From contig OX465581.1 in the NCBI GenBank assembly GCA_950022655.1, forward strand, positions 32,335,300-32,399,299: a DNA stretch of 64,000 bases. The letters run 5' to 3'. Under the pieces are notes generated by a model, which saw only the letters and a list, made by a program, of their open reading frames with translations, did no database searches and was not told the DNA's origin. The stretch comes from Alentia gelatinosa (Eukaryota > Annelida > Polychaeta > Phyllodocida > Polynoidae). Of this stretch, positions 11,801-22,940 are shown in pieces. The stretch's first letter is position 1. Every line of letters starts with the position of its first letter. Both the position numbers and the translations under genes were made by a program.

Positions 11801-13922
11801 GGGTCGCAAAGGCAAGTTATGACGATTCAGATCGATTAGAAGATGATAGTAAAAAGATATCACTTTATTTTTACACATTAATTGAATTAATTTTGTTTTC
11901 ACCCAGTATAGTCCAGATATAGCCACGTCTTCATTTTATCATTAATTGAATTAATAGGCAACATTGTCTTACTAGTCTACCCAGTCAGGACCAAGAATTA
12001 TGCGTTTCATTCAGAAAATCATTTATTAACAAATTTTGATCTTCGGATATCATCTCTCGTTTATTTTTTCAGATCACGACTTTGGTTACCCTGGGGCTCC
12101 TGGCTCAAGCCGGCAGCGCCGACATCCTTGAGATGCCGAAGTACAAATGCCTCGTCTCTCTAGAATTTATCAAACCAATCGCTAGGTAAGGAGACCTCGG
12201 AATGTTATGAATTAAATTTTCAAACATTTTTTTTTCAAAAGGTACATCAATATCTTATCATTATATACCTGAGCGCAAATGTATCACGCATACTGGTCAC
12301 ATGATTTGCTGTCATTCAAAATCGTAAAGGGTGGTTCACGGTCATGAAGGGTGGTTCTTATGCTACATTGTTCTGATAACAGTGTCTCCTGGGAGATTGC
12401 ATAGCAACGGTTCGGTTCTGACCTGTAGTGTCATTTTCAAGGTAGCATCGGTTGTATGTAGAAGTGTTCCAGCCTCGTATCCTTAACAACATCGTAAATG
12501 AAAACAAGACGTTTTAATGATTTTCAGGTATATAATGATAAAGAGTCAGGGTGCCTGAGTTGTGTTACGTTCCTGTGTCTATATTCACGTGCGCCCTCCT
12601 CCGGATCCACGATCTCGGACCATACCAATAGAATCTATTCCTGTTTTGATATGTTTGATGTACCTTGTTCTTCAAACTCGGTATGTCTAAACACCCCAAA
12701 ACAACTCCGCTTTCATCATGTCACCCAAATCCTGTGTCCATGTTTTATATACTGTTATAACAGTCAGCATTATAAGATAATGTCTACTGCGGGGAGCATG
12801 GAGGATATTTTTTAGTATGTTAACATTAAATTGCATCTTTCAACAATTTCTTTTCGGCTATAGACAAGGCTTTGGCCTTATAGTCTGGAATGCGTGTCAC
12901 GTCTTGGAAAGACAATATTGGCGGAATATGGGTGTTCGTAATATATGATTGTGTAAATGTATATAAGCAATGAAGTTAGATAAAAGGAACCGTTCATTTT
13001 CTATGGCAGTGAGGGGCACACATTTCGTGGAATAACAACAATATGATAATACTTGAAAAAAGTCCCCCCCCCCCCTCCCAACTGGAGAACGTTTCCCCCC
13101 CCCCCCCCAATAAAGACTATCCACCCATCCCCCACATCGTAAATAATGAACAGTCCCTAATAGCGTTCTGGAAGGCGGTTCATTTTAGTCTCTGTGTATA
13201 CTTCATCATCATAATTACACTTTCCACCTCAATGTCCGAATAATGCAAGCTGGTAACATCGCCCCCACCCCTGACAGGGCCTCCTGAGTCGCACCTCTAT
13301 TATATTTAACCCGTTGGGTACATCTGGGCAGGCTGGATTGTAGAAAACACACTGCACCAAATTGTTTCCTGAACAATATCAAGATTCCAGGGAGTCTTGT
13401 CTATCTGGTTTCCTAAAATAACCAAAGACCGTAAATGTACACCAATGGCCTCACCGAAACCACATTAGTCAAACACAAAAAGGAGAAGAATAGAAATTCT
13501 TTGTACCCTATTCCTACCAAAGCTATATCAGCTGGGCCAGTTTTAGCTACGTGTACCTAGACACTTTCAAAGTCCAAGGGTTTTTTCCCTTTTTGAAACC
13601 AAGTTGTCAAGTATTGAGATTTGTCTTTTTGTCATTCTATATATCAAAGTTTTAATGGCATGCTTAGTGTATATATTACGTTTACATTTCTGAGGGATCT
13701 AAATGTTAAAATAAATTGCTTATTCAAGATTAATCATTATCGAGTGTTATAAGACGTCGATTGGTCTGCCCAAAATAGACTTACCCCCTACCCATCTAAA
13801 ACCGGATACGGTATCAGCAGCCTGAAAGCTGTCTGCCTTTTTGGGTAGCTTTGTAAACTATCCTTTTCTGTTACAGGACTGTGGACTTTGACATCGTGAG
13901 ATACTTGTTTGACTTCGTATGA
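5860..13922 (+). CDS. ORC5: origin recognition complex subunit 5 (13 coding exons)
   Basis: ORC5 is an AAA+ subunit of the origin recognition complex, which binds origins and loads MCM helicase in the nucleus. Coding exons: 5860-5955, 6184-6276, 6527-6727, 6953-7027, 7312-7423, 7657-7787, 8317-8365, 8654-8744, 9269-9470, 11011-11067, 11646-11756, 12073-12185, 13877-13922; 1,377 nt, 458 aa, against about 435 in human. All junctions are GT-AG and phases agree. Exon 2 encodes the Walker A loop [11 protein letters not shown]; exon 4 encodes the Walker B stretch VFDKAE and then [10 protein letters not shown]; exon 9 has the family block [15 protein letters not shown]; exon 11 has [15 protein letters not shown] and [12 protein letters not shown]; the protein ends RYLFDFV-stop, like the vertebrate C-terminus. 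The start ATG at 5860 lies four bases after a good acceptor (tacttacag, ending 5855), so an untranslated first exon probably lies upstream, beyond or inside the tandem array. The exon 9 donor (gtcttt) is weak but reading resumes correctly in exon 10. Orthology is nearly certain; the 5' end is not. Confidence 0.96.
7993..8127. mobile_element. palindromic MITE-like element in ORC5 intron 6
   Basis: Imperfect hairpin: the arm GATGGTAATTTATAGTTTGT at 8020-8039 pairs with ACAAACTAAATTACCATC at 8069-8086, and outer arms ACGTCC / GGACGT extend it. Close relatives occur at 31707-31850 and 37226-37350 in reelin introns, sharing the GTACGGAACTCGG centre and the TTCTGTGAATTGTAC arm. No coding capacity. 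Confidence 0.75.
9980..10170 (-). other. GC-rich open frame antisense in an ORC5 intron
   Basis: A GC-rich island within an AT-rich intron. On the minus strand it reads through about 60 codons rich in Arg, Glu and Gly (for example [17 protein letters not shown]) and then meets a donor-like GTAAG after the codons for GMPAK. The plus strand is also open for part of it. I do not recognise the peptide. It could be an exon of a nested antisense gene, a piece of a mobile element, or chance. Confidence 0.3.
10858..10962. repeat. dispersed GTGTCC repeat, copy 1
   Basis: Contains AAGTGGACACTCCACGTAAG and ends GGTGTCAGCTTACGCGGTTC then TACTGTAT. The same vocabulary (GTGTCCGCTTATGCAGG and a GGTTCTACTATA end) is found at 17400-17605, so this is a dispersed repeat family. 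Non-coding. Confidence 0.55.
13063..13109. repeat. two poly(C) tracts in the last ORC5 intron
   Basis: Two runs of cytosine of about 10-14 bases separated by a short spacer, followed by more C-rich sequence. A similar run of about 18 C lies at 14732-14750. Simple sequence only. Confidence 0.7.
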
Positions 13923-14094
13923 TTTACTCTCCACTCATGGACCGGACGGGCGGACGGTATGCTGCTCATTCTAAATGAAATATATCAATCTACACATTCA
14001 TTTTTTCTTTTTTTAGTGACTATAAGTCTACTTTGCCTCGTATTCTTAACTTCATCCTATTTTATGTACATTAAAATGAATACTTGTTGATGAA

Positions 14095-14100
14095 AATAAA
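14095..14100 (+). terminator. polyadenylation signal of ORC5
   Basis: AATAAA 173 bases after the ORC5 stop codon, with an ATTAAA variant at 14070. The distance is normal for a 3' UTR, and nothing else downstream for several kb explains it. Confidence 0.65.
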
Positions 14101-15738
14101 AAGAATATATATTTATAATCTCGTGTGTTACTGTTGTATAGATCTGAGCTAGTGTCATGAGACTCAGCACTACTTAGTCAGTAAAACGTCAGAAGCACTT
14201 AACAATACAAAAATGAGATGATATCGAAGAAGAATTAACTAACCAAAAAGTACTTTCAGTTTAATCCAAGAACATAATTACAAGAAGTGTAACTCTATGG
14301 AACTTCCGGCTATCGGACTGGACGGTGGCGCCTCTTAGTGGTTGGCCTGTATGAACTACAATTCGGGGATTCTTAAGCTCATCAAATATTCTAAAAATGC
14401 GCAATATTATAGGTAAAACTGAAGTTCTAATGCTTAATTTTATAAAAATCAATATAGCGCGTATATCCTTTCAATTTGTTCACAAAATGAAACGCATTCT
14501 CTATATGTGACAGAGAGCATATTGCCACATTATTTCCGCTCATGAACAGTACATGGTAGGGATGCAGGTTTTCCGACATGACGGATTTCATACACCTCAG
14601 CGTTTTAACTTTCATCCCCGTAGTATTCCTCATTACATGTCACCTCTAACCTGGTTTAGAACCTGAATAATCTGATTCACATACAAATCGGTTACTCTTG
14701 GCCTTTGGTCAGGGTTAGTCATAGCCTCCCACCCCCCCCCCCCCCCCCCGTGTCTCCCCTCTTCACTGCACACAACATGTGTGCTAGATTGGCCACCACC
14801 TCTGTCTCCACTCTGTTCCAATTTAGAGGTTGGTAAAGATAAACCATCGTGTCCACGAATTCTCACTCTCAGACCAAGTTTTTTCTTGTTATACGTGGGT
14901 TCTGAGAGAAGAAATACTTGTCAAGAAATATTCACAGCTCATCAAATTGATAATAGAGTCTACTTTTATGGTTATTTTATTCAAAATAGGTACAAAGGCC
15001 AATATGAATATGAAAAAATGGCCTCAAGAGTGAGAAAAATCACACTCTCCAAGCATAGGTCCAGGTCACATAAAAAACCTGCTGGGAGAGTACCAAACGC
15101 TAACCCTCTGCACTAATAACTGACACTGGTGCTGCCATCTGGTTTCATGAAGATATCGCAGTTTCACATAGACACCAATAATTAAGCACTTACCTTCTCC
15201 AGATGGCCTTCCTATATAAGTTAGCATGGTGACATAGTATCTTTTTAGCATTCTTTTTTACACATTCCCAACTATCATAATCCAGAATCATTTGAAGATA
15301 GCAATAGAACATCAGTGTCATTTAGCAATAAAGTCAAAATATTGCAGTTTCCCATAGACACCATAGTTAAGCACTTACCTTCCCAGATGGCCTTCCCATA
15401 GAAGTTCGCACGATGATAAGCCTTTTTTTTGCATTTTCTATTTGCTGATATATGAAACTTATATTATCCAGAGTTATTTACAAAATCATACAACTGCATT
15501 TTGTCTTTAACCCTGCACCACTCTCCTCACGTCCACTTCCATTCTCCATCAATCCTTCTCACCCTCGCTTCAGCTTCCACACCACACGTGTCACTTTTTC
15601 ACCCACCCACCCACACCTGTTCTAATTCACCTGCTTTAGTAGGTCTTTTCTATTACCGGGTATATTTTGTTATACTGTATATTCACTATAATTGCCTAAT
15701 TACTCTAATTAATTGACTCAATTATTATTGATATCTAT
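14101..15738. other. intergenic sequence with a ~190-bp direct repeat
   Basis: No gene recognised. Two diverged copies of one segment lie at about 15152-15262 and 15342-15440; both contain CATAGACACCA, TTAAGCACTTACCTTC and AGATGGCCTTCC. A poly(C) run lies at 14732-14750. The short open frames here show no motif. Confidence 0.55.
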
Positions 15739-15752
15739 AATTAATAGGCCTA

Positions 15753-16626
15753 TATTTCATACGAGGCTAGGTGTCAATTCATTGGCAGCTACCGCTTGAA
15801 TGAGCTCGATGTCTGTTATCGGCTACGTCATCGGAACCGTTCGATTGTGACGACCATAGTGACAGTAGCGGAATCGTGGTGATTTGCTTAGTGTCAATTG
15901 TTGACAACACGGTTTGTGAGTAACAAATTGGGTATGTCGGGTGTTGTCAGGGTGTGGGTATGACAACAACAGCGGTTTCATCCTAGGGAATCTTCAGGCT
16001 GCACTGATGTTGGTGGATTAAGATGACAAGTTATCATATTAAACCAGAATCCAAGATTGCGGTCCTGTCAGCTGGGTGTGGCAGGTTAATAAAACCAGTT
16101 TGTGCTCCTTGGTGGAGTGGGGTAATCTGGGTTTATTTCAGAGGAAAAGACAGTGTTTTCCTTTTGTTTCAGGTTTGCATACTCGGTGTATGCAGACCGA
16201 TGTCACTATTATTAAGGTTTAATAAAGTTCGGGTTGAAATGGCAGTTGACAAAAATAAGCTTGCGATTCGATCGTTAATCGAAAAAAAATTTTGACGTGG
16301 GTAGAACAATCGCTTGCTTAGGTGAAATCCTCAAATCTGAATTAGTGGCGATTGGGGTCCATTACATTCAGTCCCAAAGGGGCATTGGTGTGGAGTCTGT
16401 TATATCAATATGGGTTGGGTTTACCAGAGGGGTTAAACCCGTGTTCGAAGGACTTACCTGCGAGTTCGGCGTATCCATTAAGGTTGGTATTTCCGTAGGG
16501 ATGGGTACCCTCTTCGCACGAAATGTTGACCCTTCTTGATGCAATTTCTGACGAAATCGTTATCGTCTGTGGGGATGGGTACCCTCTTCGCAAAAAAAAA
16601 AAAAAAAAAAAAAAATATATATATAT
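15753..16626 (+). mobile_element. retroposed ~870-bp segment with A-rich tail and target duplication
   Basis: The 14-base sequence AATTAATAGGCCTA occurs at 15739-15752 and again at 16627-16640, directly after a tail of more than 20 A followed by (TA)n. A target-site duplication plus a 3' A-rich tail is the mark of LINE-type target-primed insertion. The body holds two adjoining open stretches (about 16023-16295 and 16297-16539) that I do not recognise, and the 21-base block ending CCCTCTTCGCA occurs twice (about 16498 and 16572). It could be a SINE or LINE remnant or a processed copy of an unknown transcript. Confidence 0.6.
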
Positions 16627-17237
16627 AATTAATAGGCCTAATCAATATTGATAAAGGACAGCCCAGGGATAAGGGGTAATGAGCTACAATAAAACAATCT
16701 TGAGCCTGTCAAAATGTCCATTATGGTTCTGGCACAGTGTGTTGGTACTGGCTCATCTTGGGCGCTATCCTGTTCACCAGCAGGTCTGAGGTAAAAACAG
16801 TTATGCCTGTATAGGTGAGTACCATCCTGTTCCTATACATTGTATGACAGATCATCCACATGACTTTTTTTCCGCGATTGTCCATTATCGATAGAGCATA
16901 TCCTTACCTCAGCTCCCTTGCTCAGAGGTTTCAGCTCTTTTGCTGTTTTGTTATGGTGTTTTTTCCCTGACTTGTTCCTTGTGGCTCTTTCCTTGATTAT
17001 GTTGGGTGAGTGCATTCTTTAACACTGGCTGAGTGGATGGAAGCTGTAATGTATATGATCACGCATATACACTGATCTAAGGGCCAATGCGCGACTATGA
17101 TATTCTTTATTAGCGATGACGAAACAAACAGTGTCTTCTGTTCTTGTCACGGATTGTTAAGACTTGGTACATCACATGGTGTTAAAGAAGTGGTTTCTTG
17201 CCTGAAATTAGTGGTTTCTTCTGAGGGTCCAAAAGAT

Positions 17238-18300
17238 GGCTGAGGGACTGAAAATGCAGTCAAGTGCAAGTTTTGGGTCTGCCATGAACTGGAAAGCACA
17301 TGATCTGGAGAAAGAGTGGGAGAGTTTCAGCAATCACCGTACATTTGTGTTTGGAGGCCTACTCTCAAAAGTCACAGATGAAGACCAGAAGAACCCTGCG
17401 TAAACGGGAACCCTCCAATCTGAGCCAAGGTGTTCACTTACACGGGTGTCCACTTACACAGGGTTAAAATAAACATCTGATAAGAGGGATCTGTTCCAAG
17501 CAAAGGTGTCCATTAATGCAGGGTGTCTGCTTATGCAGGGTGTCCGCTTATGCAGGGTGTCCGCTTATGCAGGGTGTCCATTAGGCAGGGTTCTACTATA
17601 TTTGATGACATTCACTGGAGATCATGGTAGGCAGATCTATCTTACTTTCACTTGGGATCATGTCAGGAATCATGGTACCGAAGCCCAGCCTAACAACAAG
17701 GATGAGGAAAAGTGTCTCCATTGTGTCATGGGTAAGATTGAGACCCATATATACAGTTCAAGAAGAACCCCATCTGAGCTGCTGTAGTCTTTCACTAGTG
17801 CAGACAGCAGCCAGGTGAGAAGTTAAGGGATTTTGTTACTGACTTATGACTATTTGTTAAGGGCATAGATGTGACTGTGGAAACTCAGAAAAAGCTGGTG
17901 CGTAATGCTATAGCCTGTAGGTCTCATGATGAGCCCGTTCAGGAGAAGTGTATGGCTAAGTCCTCTAAGCTGATTGAACAGATGGTGGTCGACATTGGCT
18001 CCAACTTTGAGTCATCAAAGGACAGCATGCAGATTTTGAAAGAGGAGGATCCAAATCTTACCTCCATCAATAGGCTCAACACATGTCACAAGAAGGGGAA
18101 GTCAGGTAAGCAGAAATCAAGATCCCCAAAGTGCACAGCCAACAAATAATCTGTTGAGGGAGCAGCCGCGTGAGTGCTGGTGGTGTGGCAGAGGTCCACA
18201 CAGTCCTCAGGAGAGGTGCCCTGCAAAACATCACAACTGCAGGATTTGCAAGAAATTAGGACACTGCGTGAAAAAGTGTAGAAAAAAGACTGTTCAAATA
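17238..18300 (+). pseudogene. gag pseudogene with two zinc knuckles
   Basis: An open start at 17238 reads a gag-like N-terminus, is cut at about 17400 by a repeat insertion and then continues in pieces. Near 18175-18279 the CCHC zinc knuckles stand out: the second is canonical (C-x2-C-x4-H-x4-C, CRICKKLGHCVKKC), while the first has one extra residue before the last Cys (C-x2-C-x4-H-x5-C). In the family these bind genomic RNA during packaging. A frameshift or stops separate it from the upstream part. Confidence 0.75.
17400..17605. repeat. dispersed GTGTCC repeat inserted in gag, copy 2
   Basis: About 200 bp that interrupts the gag reading frame. It contains five 17-base tandem units of the form GTGTCCGCTTATGCAGG at 17506-17591 and ends GGTTCTACTATA, like the copy at 10858-10962. 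It postdates the retrotransposon that it breaks. Confidence 0.65.
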
Positions 18301-18414
18301 CAGCTCCTTACCGTCACCTAGTGCCAGTCTGACTTCAGTGATGGCAGCTACAAAGATGTTTGCCTGCTATCAATCCGCAAAGTTTATGTTGAGTCATCTA
18401 GAGGAGATGTTGAG

Positions 18415-20872
18415 TTGTGGGAGACTTTAGGTGTTAACAGTAGGCAGTTATGGTTCCAGCTTGATACCGGAGCCAAGGTCAGGGTTATGAGTACAAGAGA
18501 CCTCCACAAGATCAATCCTGATGCTAAGCTTTGTCAAGCAAGCAAGAGACTGGTGCCATACACCAACCACCAGATCTGTCCTCTTAGATGTGTGCACCTA
18601 AGAGTGCAGTACAAGGAGCGAGAATGTTTAGAAGTTCTACAAGATTGCAGGTCACCAAGTTCAAATGTTGTCGGGAGCTGCCTGCAGCGCCCTGGAGCTG
18701 GTGAAGCATCTCTACCAGGTAGACGCTTTCTCTACAAAGCTTCTAGAAGAGCACCTGCAGCTTGAACGTAGAACCAGAGTGCTGCCTGTGACGTATACGA
18801 TTAAGATCGACCCCCAGCCTGTTGTCCAAGGTCCGCACAGACAGCCAGCCGCGCTTCTACCCAAGATCAAGGGCAAACTCAACAAGACGATAAGGGAAGG
18901 TCACTTAGTCATCAATCCTACAGACTGGGTAAACTCTATGGTTGTCAGCACCAGGCATGGCAATGTCAGGATATGTCTTGACCCGAGCAACTTGAACAAG
19001 GCAGTGTGCAGAGAGCACTACCCAATACCAACAGTGGAGGAAATTGTCAGCAGGTGCCCAAAGGCAAAGGTCTTTAGTGTCTTAGATGCTAAGAGCTGCT
19101 TTGTACAACGGTAGCTTGACTATGAGTCAAATAAGATGATGACGATGAATACTCCAATCGGTCGTGTCTGCATCAAGTCAGCACCAGAATTGTGCTAGAG
19201 GGTGATGGATGATATGTTTTGAGATATCCCAGGTGTCTTTGTGATAATGGATGATATCCTAGCAGCCACCAAGTCGCATGAGGAACATGATTGAGTCCTG
19301 AAGATGGTCGTCGAGAAGGCGACACAGCACAACCTGTAGCTGAACCTCAAGAAGTTGAAGATCCGTCATTCAACAGTGCCTTATGTCGGACACACTCTGA
19401 GGAGTAAAGGACAGACAAGAAAGTCTGTGCAGTGCTTGACATGCCTGCACCAGAATCCAAGGAAGCTGTTTGTCGATTCATCCAGTACATCGCCAAGTTT
19501 CTACCCATGCTGGCAGAGATTGAGGGTCTTCTGAGAGAGCTCACACAAGAGGATGTTGAGCTCCAAGAAGCTGAAGAAGCTATGCTGCAGTACGCCTGTG
19601 CTAGCATATTATGATGTTAACAAGCTGGTCACCATACAGTGTGACGCTAGCAAGATGGCAGTAGGTGCTGTCCTTTTACAAGATTTCAAGCTGGTCTCCT
19701 ATGCCTCCAACAACCTGACCCACCAAGCAGAACTGGGCACCAATTGAGATTGAGATGCTGGCCATAGTCTTGAGAAGTTTCGAGAGTATGTATTCAGAAA
19801 ACGATTCACCATTAAGACCAACCACCAGCCAATAGCCATGATAATGAAGAAGCCACTACAGTCAGCACCACTACATCTTCAAAAGATGCTAATGAAAATC
19901 AAAGTCTATGGTTTCAATGTTGAGTACCTGACAGGCAAGAAGCAATTAATTGCTGACGCCTTGAGCCATGCTAGCATCAAGGAGCCACCTGAAGAGAATG
20001 AGTAGGAGTTTCAGGTCAGCATCATCGATTGCATGTCAGTGTCCCCAACCCGGTATGCTGATTTCCAGACCAAGACTGCTCATGAGTTGAATGAACGCTA
20101 TCTGATGATTCTAGCAGGATGACAAGACACAAAGCAAGAGGTGCATCAGAGTATTCGTTCATACTGAAGTACATGTGACAAACTTTCAGTTCTAGATGGC
20201 ATCATCTACCACGGAATGCACATCGTTGTGCCACCATTGATGCGTCCCGACATGATGAGTCTCATACATGAGCCACACATGGGTATAGTGAAGTCCAAGT
20301 AACATGCCAGAGACACTCTATACTGGCCTGGAATAAGAAGCCAGATTGAGAATTTGGTTAGCAACTGCGTTACCTGCCAGACATTTGCGTCTGCACAGAC
20401 AAAGGAACCAATGATTGTAAGGCAAACTACCAATTTCCCTTGGATCAATGTTGTGTGAGAAATTTTCCACTATGACAACAATAACTACCTCCTAAATGTC
20501 GACTACTACTCCAAGTACATCAAAGTGAAACAGCTACCAGACATGTCCAGTCAGTCAACCATTGATGTGCTCAAGCAGCAATTTGCCTCACAGGGTTTGC
20601 CTGAATGTTTATTTACTGACAATGGCCCTGATTATGCCAGTGTGGAGTTTGCCAAAGATTGGAACTTTCAGCATATAACAAATAGCACTCACTTTCTTCA
20701 GTCCAACACCAGCTGCGCCGAAACTGAGCTGACATCCGCAAGGCATTTCCGCAGTACATTGGCACCACATGATGAGCCACATCATCAGCACACACTATCA
20801 CCTGCCACCACACTGCCTGTTACACAGCAAGTTCCTAGACAAACCCCAATGCTGCTCATGTACCACCTATAG
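18415..20872 (+). pseudogene. pol pseudogene (protease, RT, RNase H, integrase)
   Basis: Protease: FQLDTGAKVRVM with the DTG active-site triad at about 18463. Reverse transcriptase: VRICLDPSNLNKAV and FSVLDAKSCF at 18960-19110, then a stop at 19112-19114, then an IMDD stretch near 19246 where the active site has Met in the usual Tyr position. RNase H: TIQCDASKMAVGAVLLQ near 19630. Integrase: an HHCC-type zinc region at 20230-20390 with the CVTC pair, then a core with NVDYYSKYIKV and LFTDNGPDYAS (two of the three catalytic acids). Several in-frame stops lie between the blocks, so no functional protein is made. Confidence 0.85.
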
Positions 20873-21362
20873 AAGCCCTGTCCATGCCAAGCCTTGTCGC
20901 CATGCCACAGAATCCAAAGGGCAACCAGTACCACTCAACCAAAGTGGTACCCACTGCTGCAGCTCCTACTTGCAGTGGCAGAGTGCCTGTTCCTAAGAAC
21001 ATTCTTGATATGTAATCCATAGTCAGCAATCACCATGCTAAAAGGGCAGAATAACCCCTTATGGTTGATCCGAGGCTGAGCAGTCAACTTGAGTCTCGTA
21101 GCTATACATATATATATACATCATATATATGAGAGGTCTAATAGACATATATTCTCTCATATAAGCATTATAGTTACAAGTATACCTTATACAAGTAAAT
21201 AGTTTTATCGAGGTGGTTGTTAAGTGAGAGTCTATTGTACTTTAGAAGTACCACGCTCATCCATTGTAAATGGAAGTATCATGAGCCTAATCTGTAGGTG
21301 TACTGATTAAAGTGTTCAAGTCCAAATACCACAACGAGACACTCTTTTTCTATTGGGCATAA

Positions 21363-22080
21363 CACCATCCAGTGCTAGTTATCATTTTTTATGCGTACTG
21401 GATCAGTTTCCCATCTTGGAGGAGAGCTGCACTGATATCATTCATTCTTGGATAGCAAGTTCCTTAAGCAGGTCATAAAAAGCTTTTGGGAAAATCTCAC
21501 TTGAAACTTTCAGGCCGAAAGGTAGTCTTTTCCAATGAAAGCGTTCAAATAGTTTTGTCATGGTAGTAAGATCACTAGACTGTTCATCAAGTTTCACATG
21601 CCAAAACGCACTCACCACGTCCAGATGACTGAAGACTTTGGCATGAGTATGTCGAGAAAAAGCATCATCAAAGGTAGGCAGTTAGAGGTTTCTCCTCTTT
21701 AGAGTCAGATTGAGGAGTTGCGGACCCTCAGAGATCCATTGGTTTTCTCAACGACAGCCATCTGGTTCACCCATTGTCAACTGTTTCAATCACCCCTATC
21801 GAACCCAGGTGATCCAGATCTTGTTTTACACTGTACCACAGAGTGATATGTATGGTCCTACAAGGAAGAGCGCAAGGTTAAACATCACTCTCTGTGTAGA
21901 GGTGGACAGAGACTAGTCCCACATTGAAGTTTTCCTTGTTGATCATTATTAAGTTCGCGAAGATTGTTAAACTGGTTGGAGACCACGATAAAGTTAGTCT
22001 TAGTGGTTTCACCAGTCTTTGGGTTAGTTACATCGAGATAAGCGGTATAGTTGAGGGGCAGTAAGGTGACGGCCAATATG
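21363..22080 (-). mobile_element. degenerate Ty3/gypsy retrotransposon, element 2
   Basis: On the minus strand, 21880-22060 encodes a protease-like piece (TNPKTGETTKTNFIVV). Then 21490-21790 encodes reverse transcriptase: NQMAVVEKTNGSLRV, a stop, and then AKVFSHLDVVSAFWHVKLDE followed by KRLPFGLKVSSEIF. A short RNase H piece (ALLQDGKLIQYA) follows at about 21390-21430, directly after a stop, so the region between RT and RNase H is deleted. It faces element 1 tail to tail. Inactive. Confidence 0.75.
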
Positions 22081-22225
22081 GCTGAGGTCAGTATGGTTGG
22101 GGGGTAACATGATTATATGATTAAGTGAAGAATGGTTGAGGGGCAGTATGGTTGCTAGGCAGGACGTTTTAGGGACAGTACGGTTCAGGAGCAGTATAGT
22201 TGAGGGGCAGTATGGTTCCACACTG
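22040..22225. repeat. degenerate 16-bp minisatellite
   Basis: Roughly ten diverged copies of a unit like GTATGGTTGAGGGGCA. The array overlaps the 5' edge of the second Ty3/gypsy remnant on the minus strand. Short open frames here are repeat translations. Confidence 0.7.
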
Positions 22226-22294
22226 TGCCATCTTAGTGTTGACATCTGCGAAGTACTTGCAGAAGAGACAGAACATTGTGCATTTGTTTTGAAG

Positions 22295-22580
22295 AGGTTT
22301 ACAAGTTTGTTTGTTTGGGTAGTTTAACGTCCAATATAATCTATTAGACTTGCTTTGGGTTTGACTGAATCTATGAGATTGATTCAGGTAGAAATCTCAG
22401 AGGACATCCCACACCACATAGACATGGTATGAGATGGATTGGCTTTTGATAGTGCAGTAAATCTATAACTGCTGGGGGTGAAGGAGAAAAGTGGCTGCAG
22501 TGGGACTTGAACCCCCAAAGTCTGACAACCTTGGGATTACAAGTCCAGTGCTATCTACCACTGAGCTAAATCTCCAATCT
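22295..22580 (-). mobile_element. tRNA-derived SINE
   Basis: On the minus strand the head (22490-22576) reads like a tRNA: box A TTAGCTCAGTGGTAGA, anticodon loop CTTGTAA (TGT, threonine-like) and box B GGTTCAAGTCC. A body of about 180 bp follows, and then a (CAAA)n-type tail at about 22295-22310. The body block with CACATAGACATGGTATGAGA recurs at 26775-26999. A genuine tRNA gene is unlikely because the acceptor ends do not pair well and a SINE body and tail follow. Confidence 0.8.
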
Positions 22581-22689
22581 CGTCACTTTAGATATGCTTG
22601 TATGCAAGCATACCTGGCCTGGCCTGACTAGATAGGAAGTGTAGATTAATGGATATTCATCTATGTATTTATGTATGACTCTGGGAACT

Positions 22690-22940
22690 AAGATTTAAAT
22701 TGAAACCTGATAGTTACAGCCTCATACCCAGCCTCAACCTATGTCTCACCCTCACTGATAGTCCAACCCTGGTCACATGATTTTAATTTGAGCAACATAA
22801 AGATGAGTAAGTTGTATTTATGTCTCACATTTATTTTCATCTCTGACTATTTCTAAATCATGTGATCAGGGTAGAACTATCAGTGAGGGTGAAACATAGG
22901 CTGAGGATGAGTTTGGGTCTGAAACCACCACTTTAAAGCC
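22690..22940. mobile_element. inverted-repeat (MITE-like) element
   Basis: CACCCTCACTGATAGT...CACATGATTT at 22748-22790 is answered by AAATCATGTGATCAGGGT...ATCAGTGAGGGTG at 22856-22891, with further diverged arm sequence outside (GAAACCTGATAG / GGTCTGAAACC). The loop is AT-rich and non-coding. Confidence 0.65.

Larger units (their letters stand above)
17236..20872 (+). mobile_element. degenerate Ty3/gypsy retrotransposon, element 1
   Basis: Gag, protease, reverse transcriptase, RNase H and integrase pieces follow in Ty3/gypsy order on the + strand, broken by stop codons and an inserted repeat. No matching pair of long terminal repeats was found, so the ends are approximate. The double zinc knuckle and the wording of the domains resemble elements of the mag / K02A2.6-like group, but the lineage call is tentative. 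Inactive. Confidence 0.85.

Noticed and set aside
12498..12815. 105-codon open frame in the last ORC5 intron
   Set aside because: It lies between two well-supported ORC5 exons, shows no motif, and is not needed for the ORC5 frame.
17236..20872. Intact retrotransposon or host gene derived from it
   Set aside because: Multiple stops, a frameshift and a repeat insertion break every domain; no LTR pair is visible.
22490..22576. Possible tRNA-Thr gene on the minus strand
   Set aside because: Good A and B boxes, but a SINE body and (CAAA)n tail follow and the acceptor stem does not pair convincingly.
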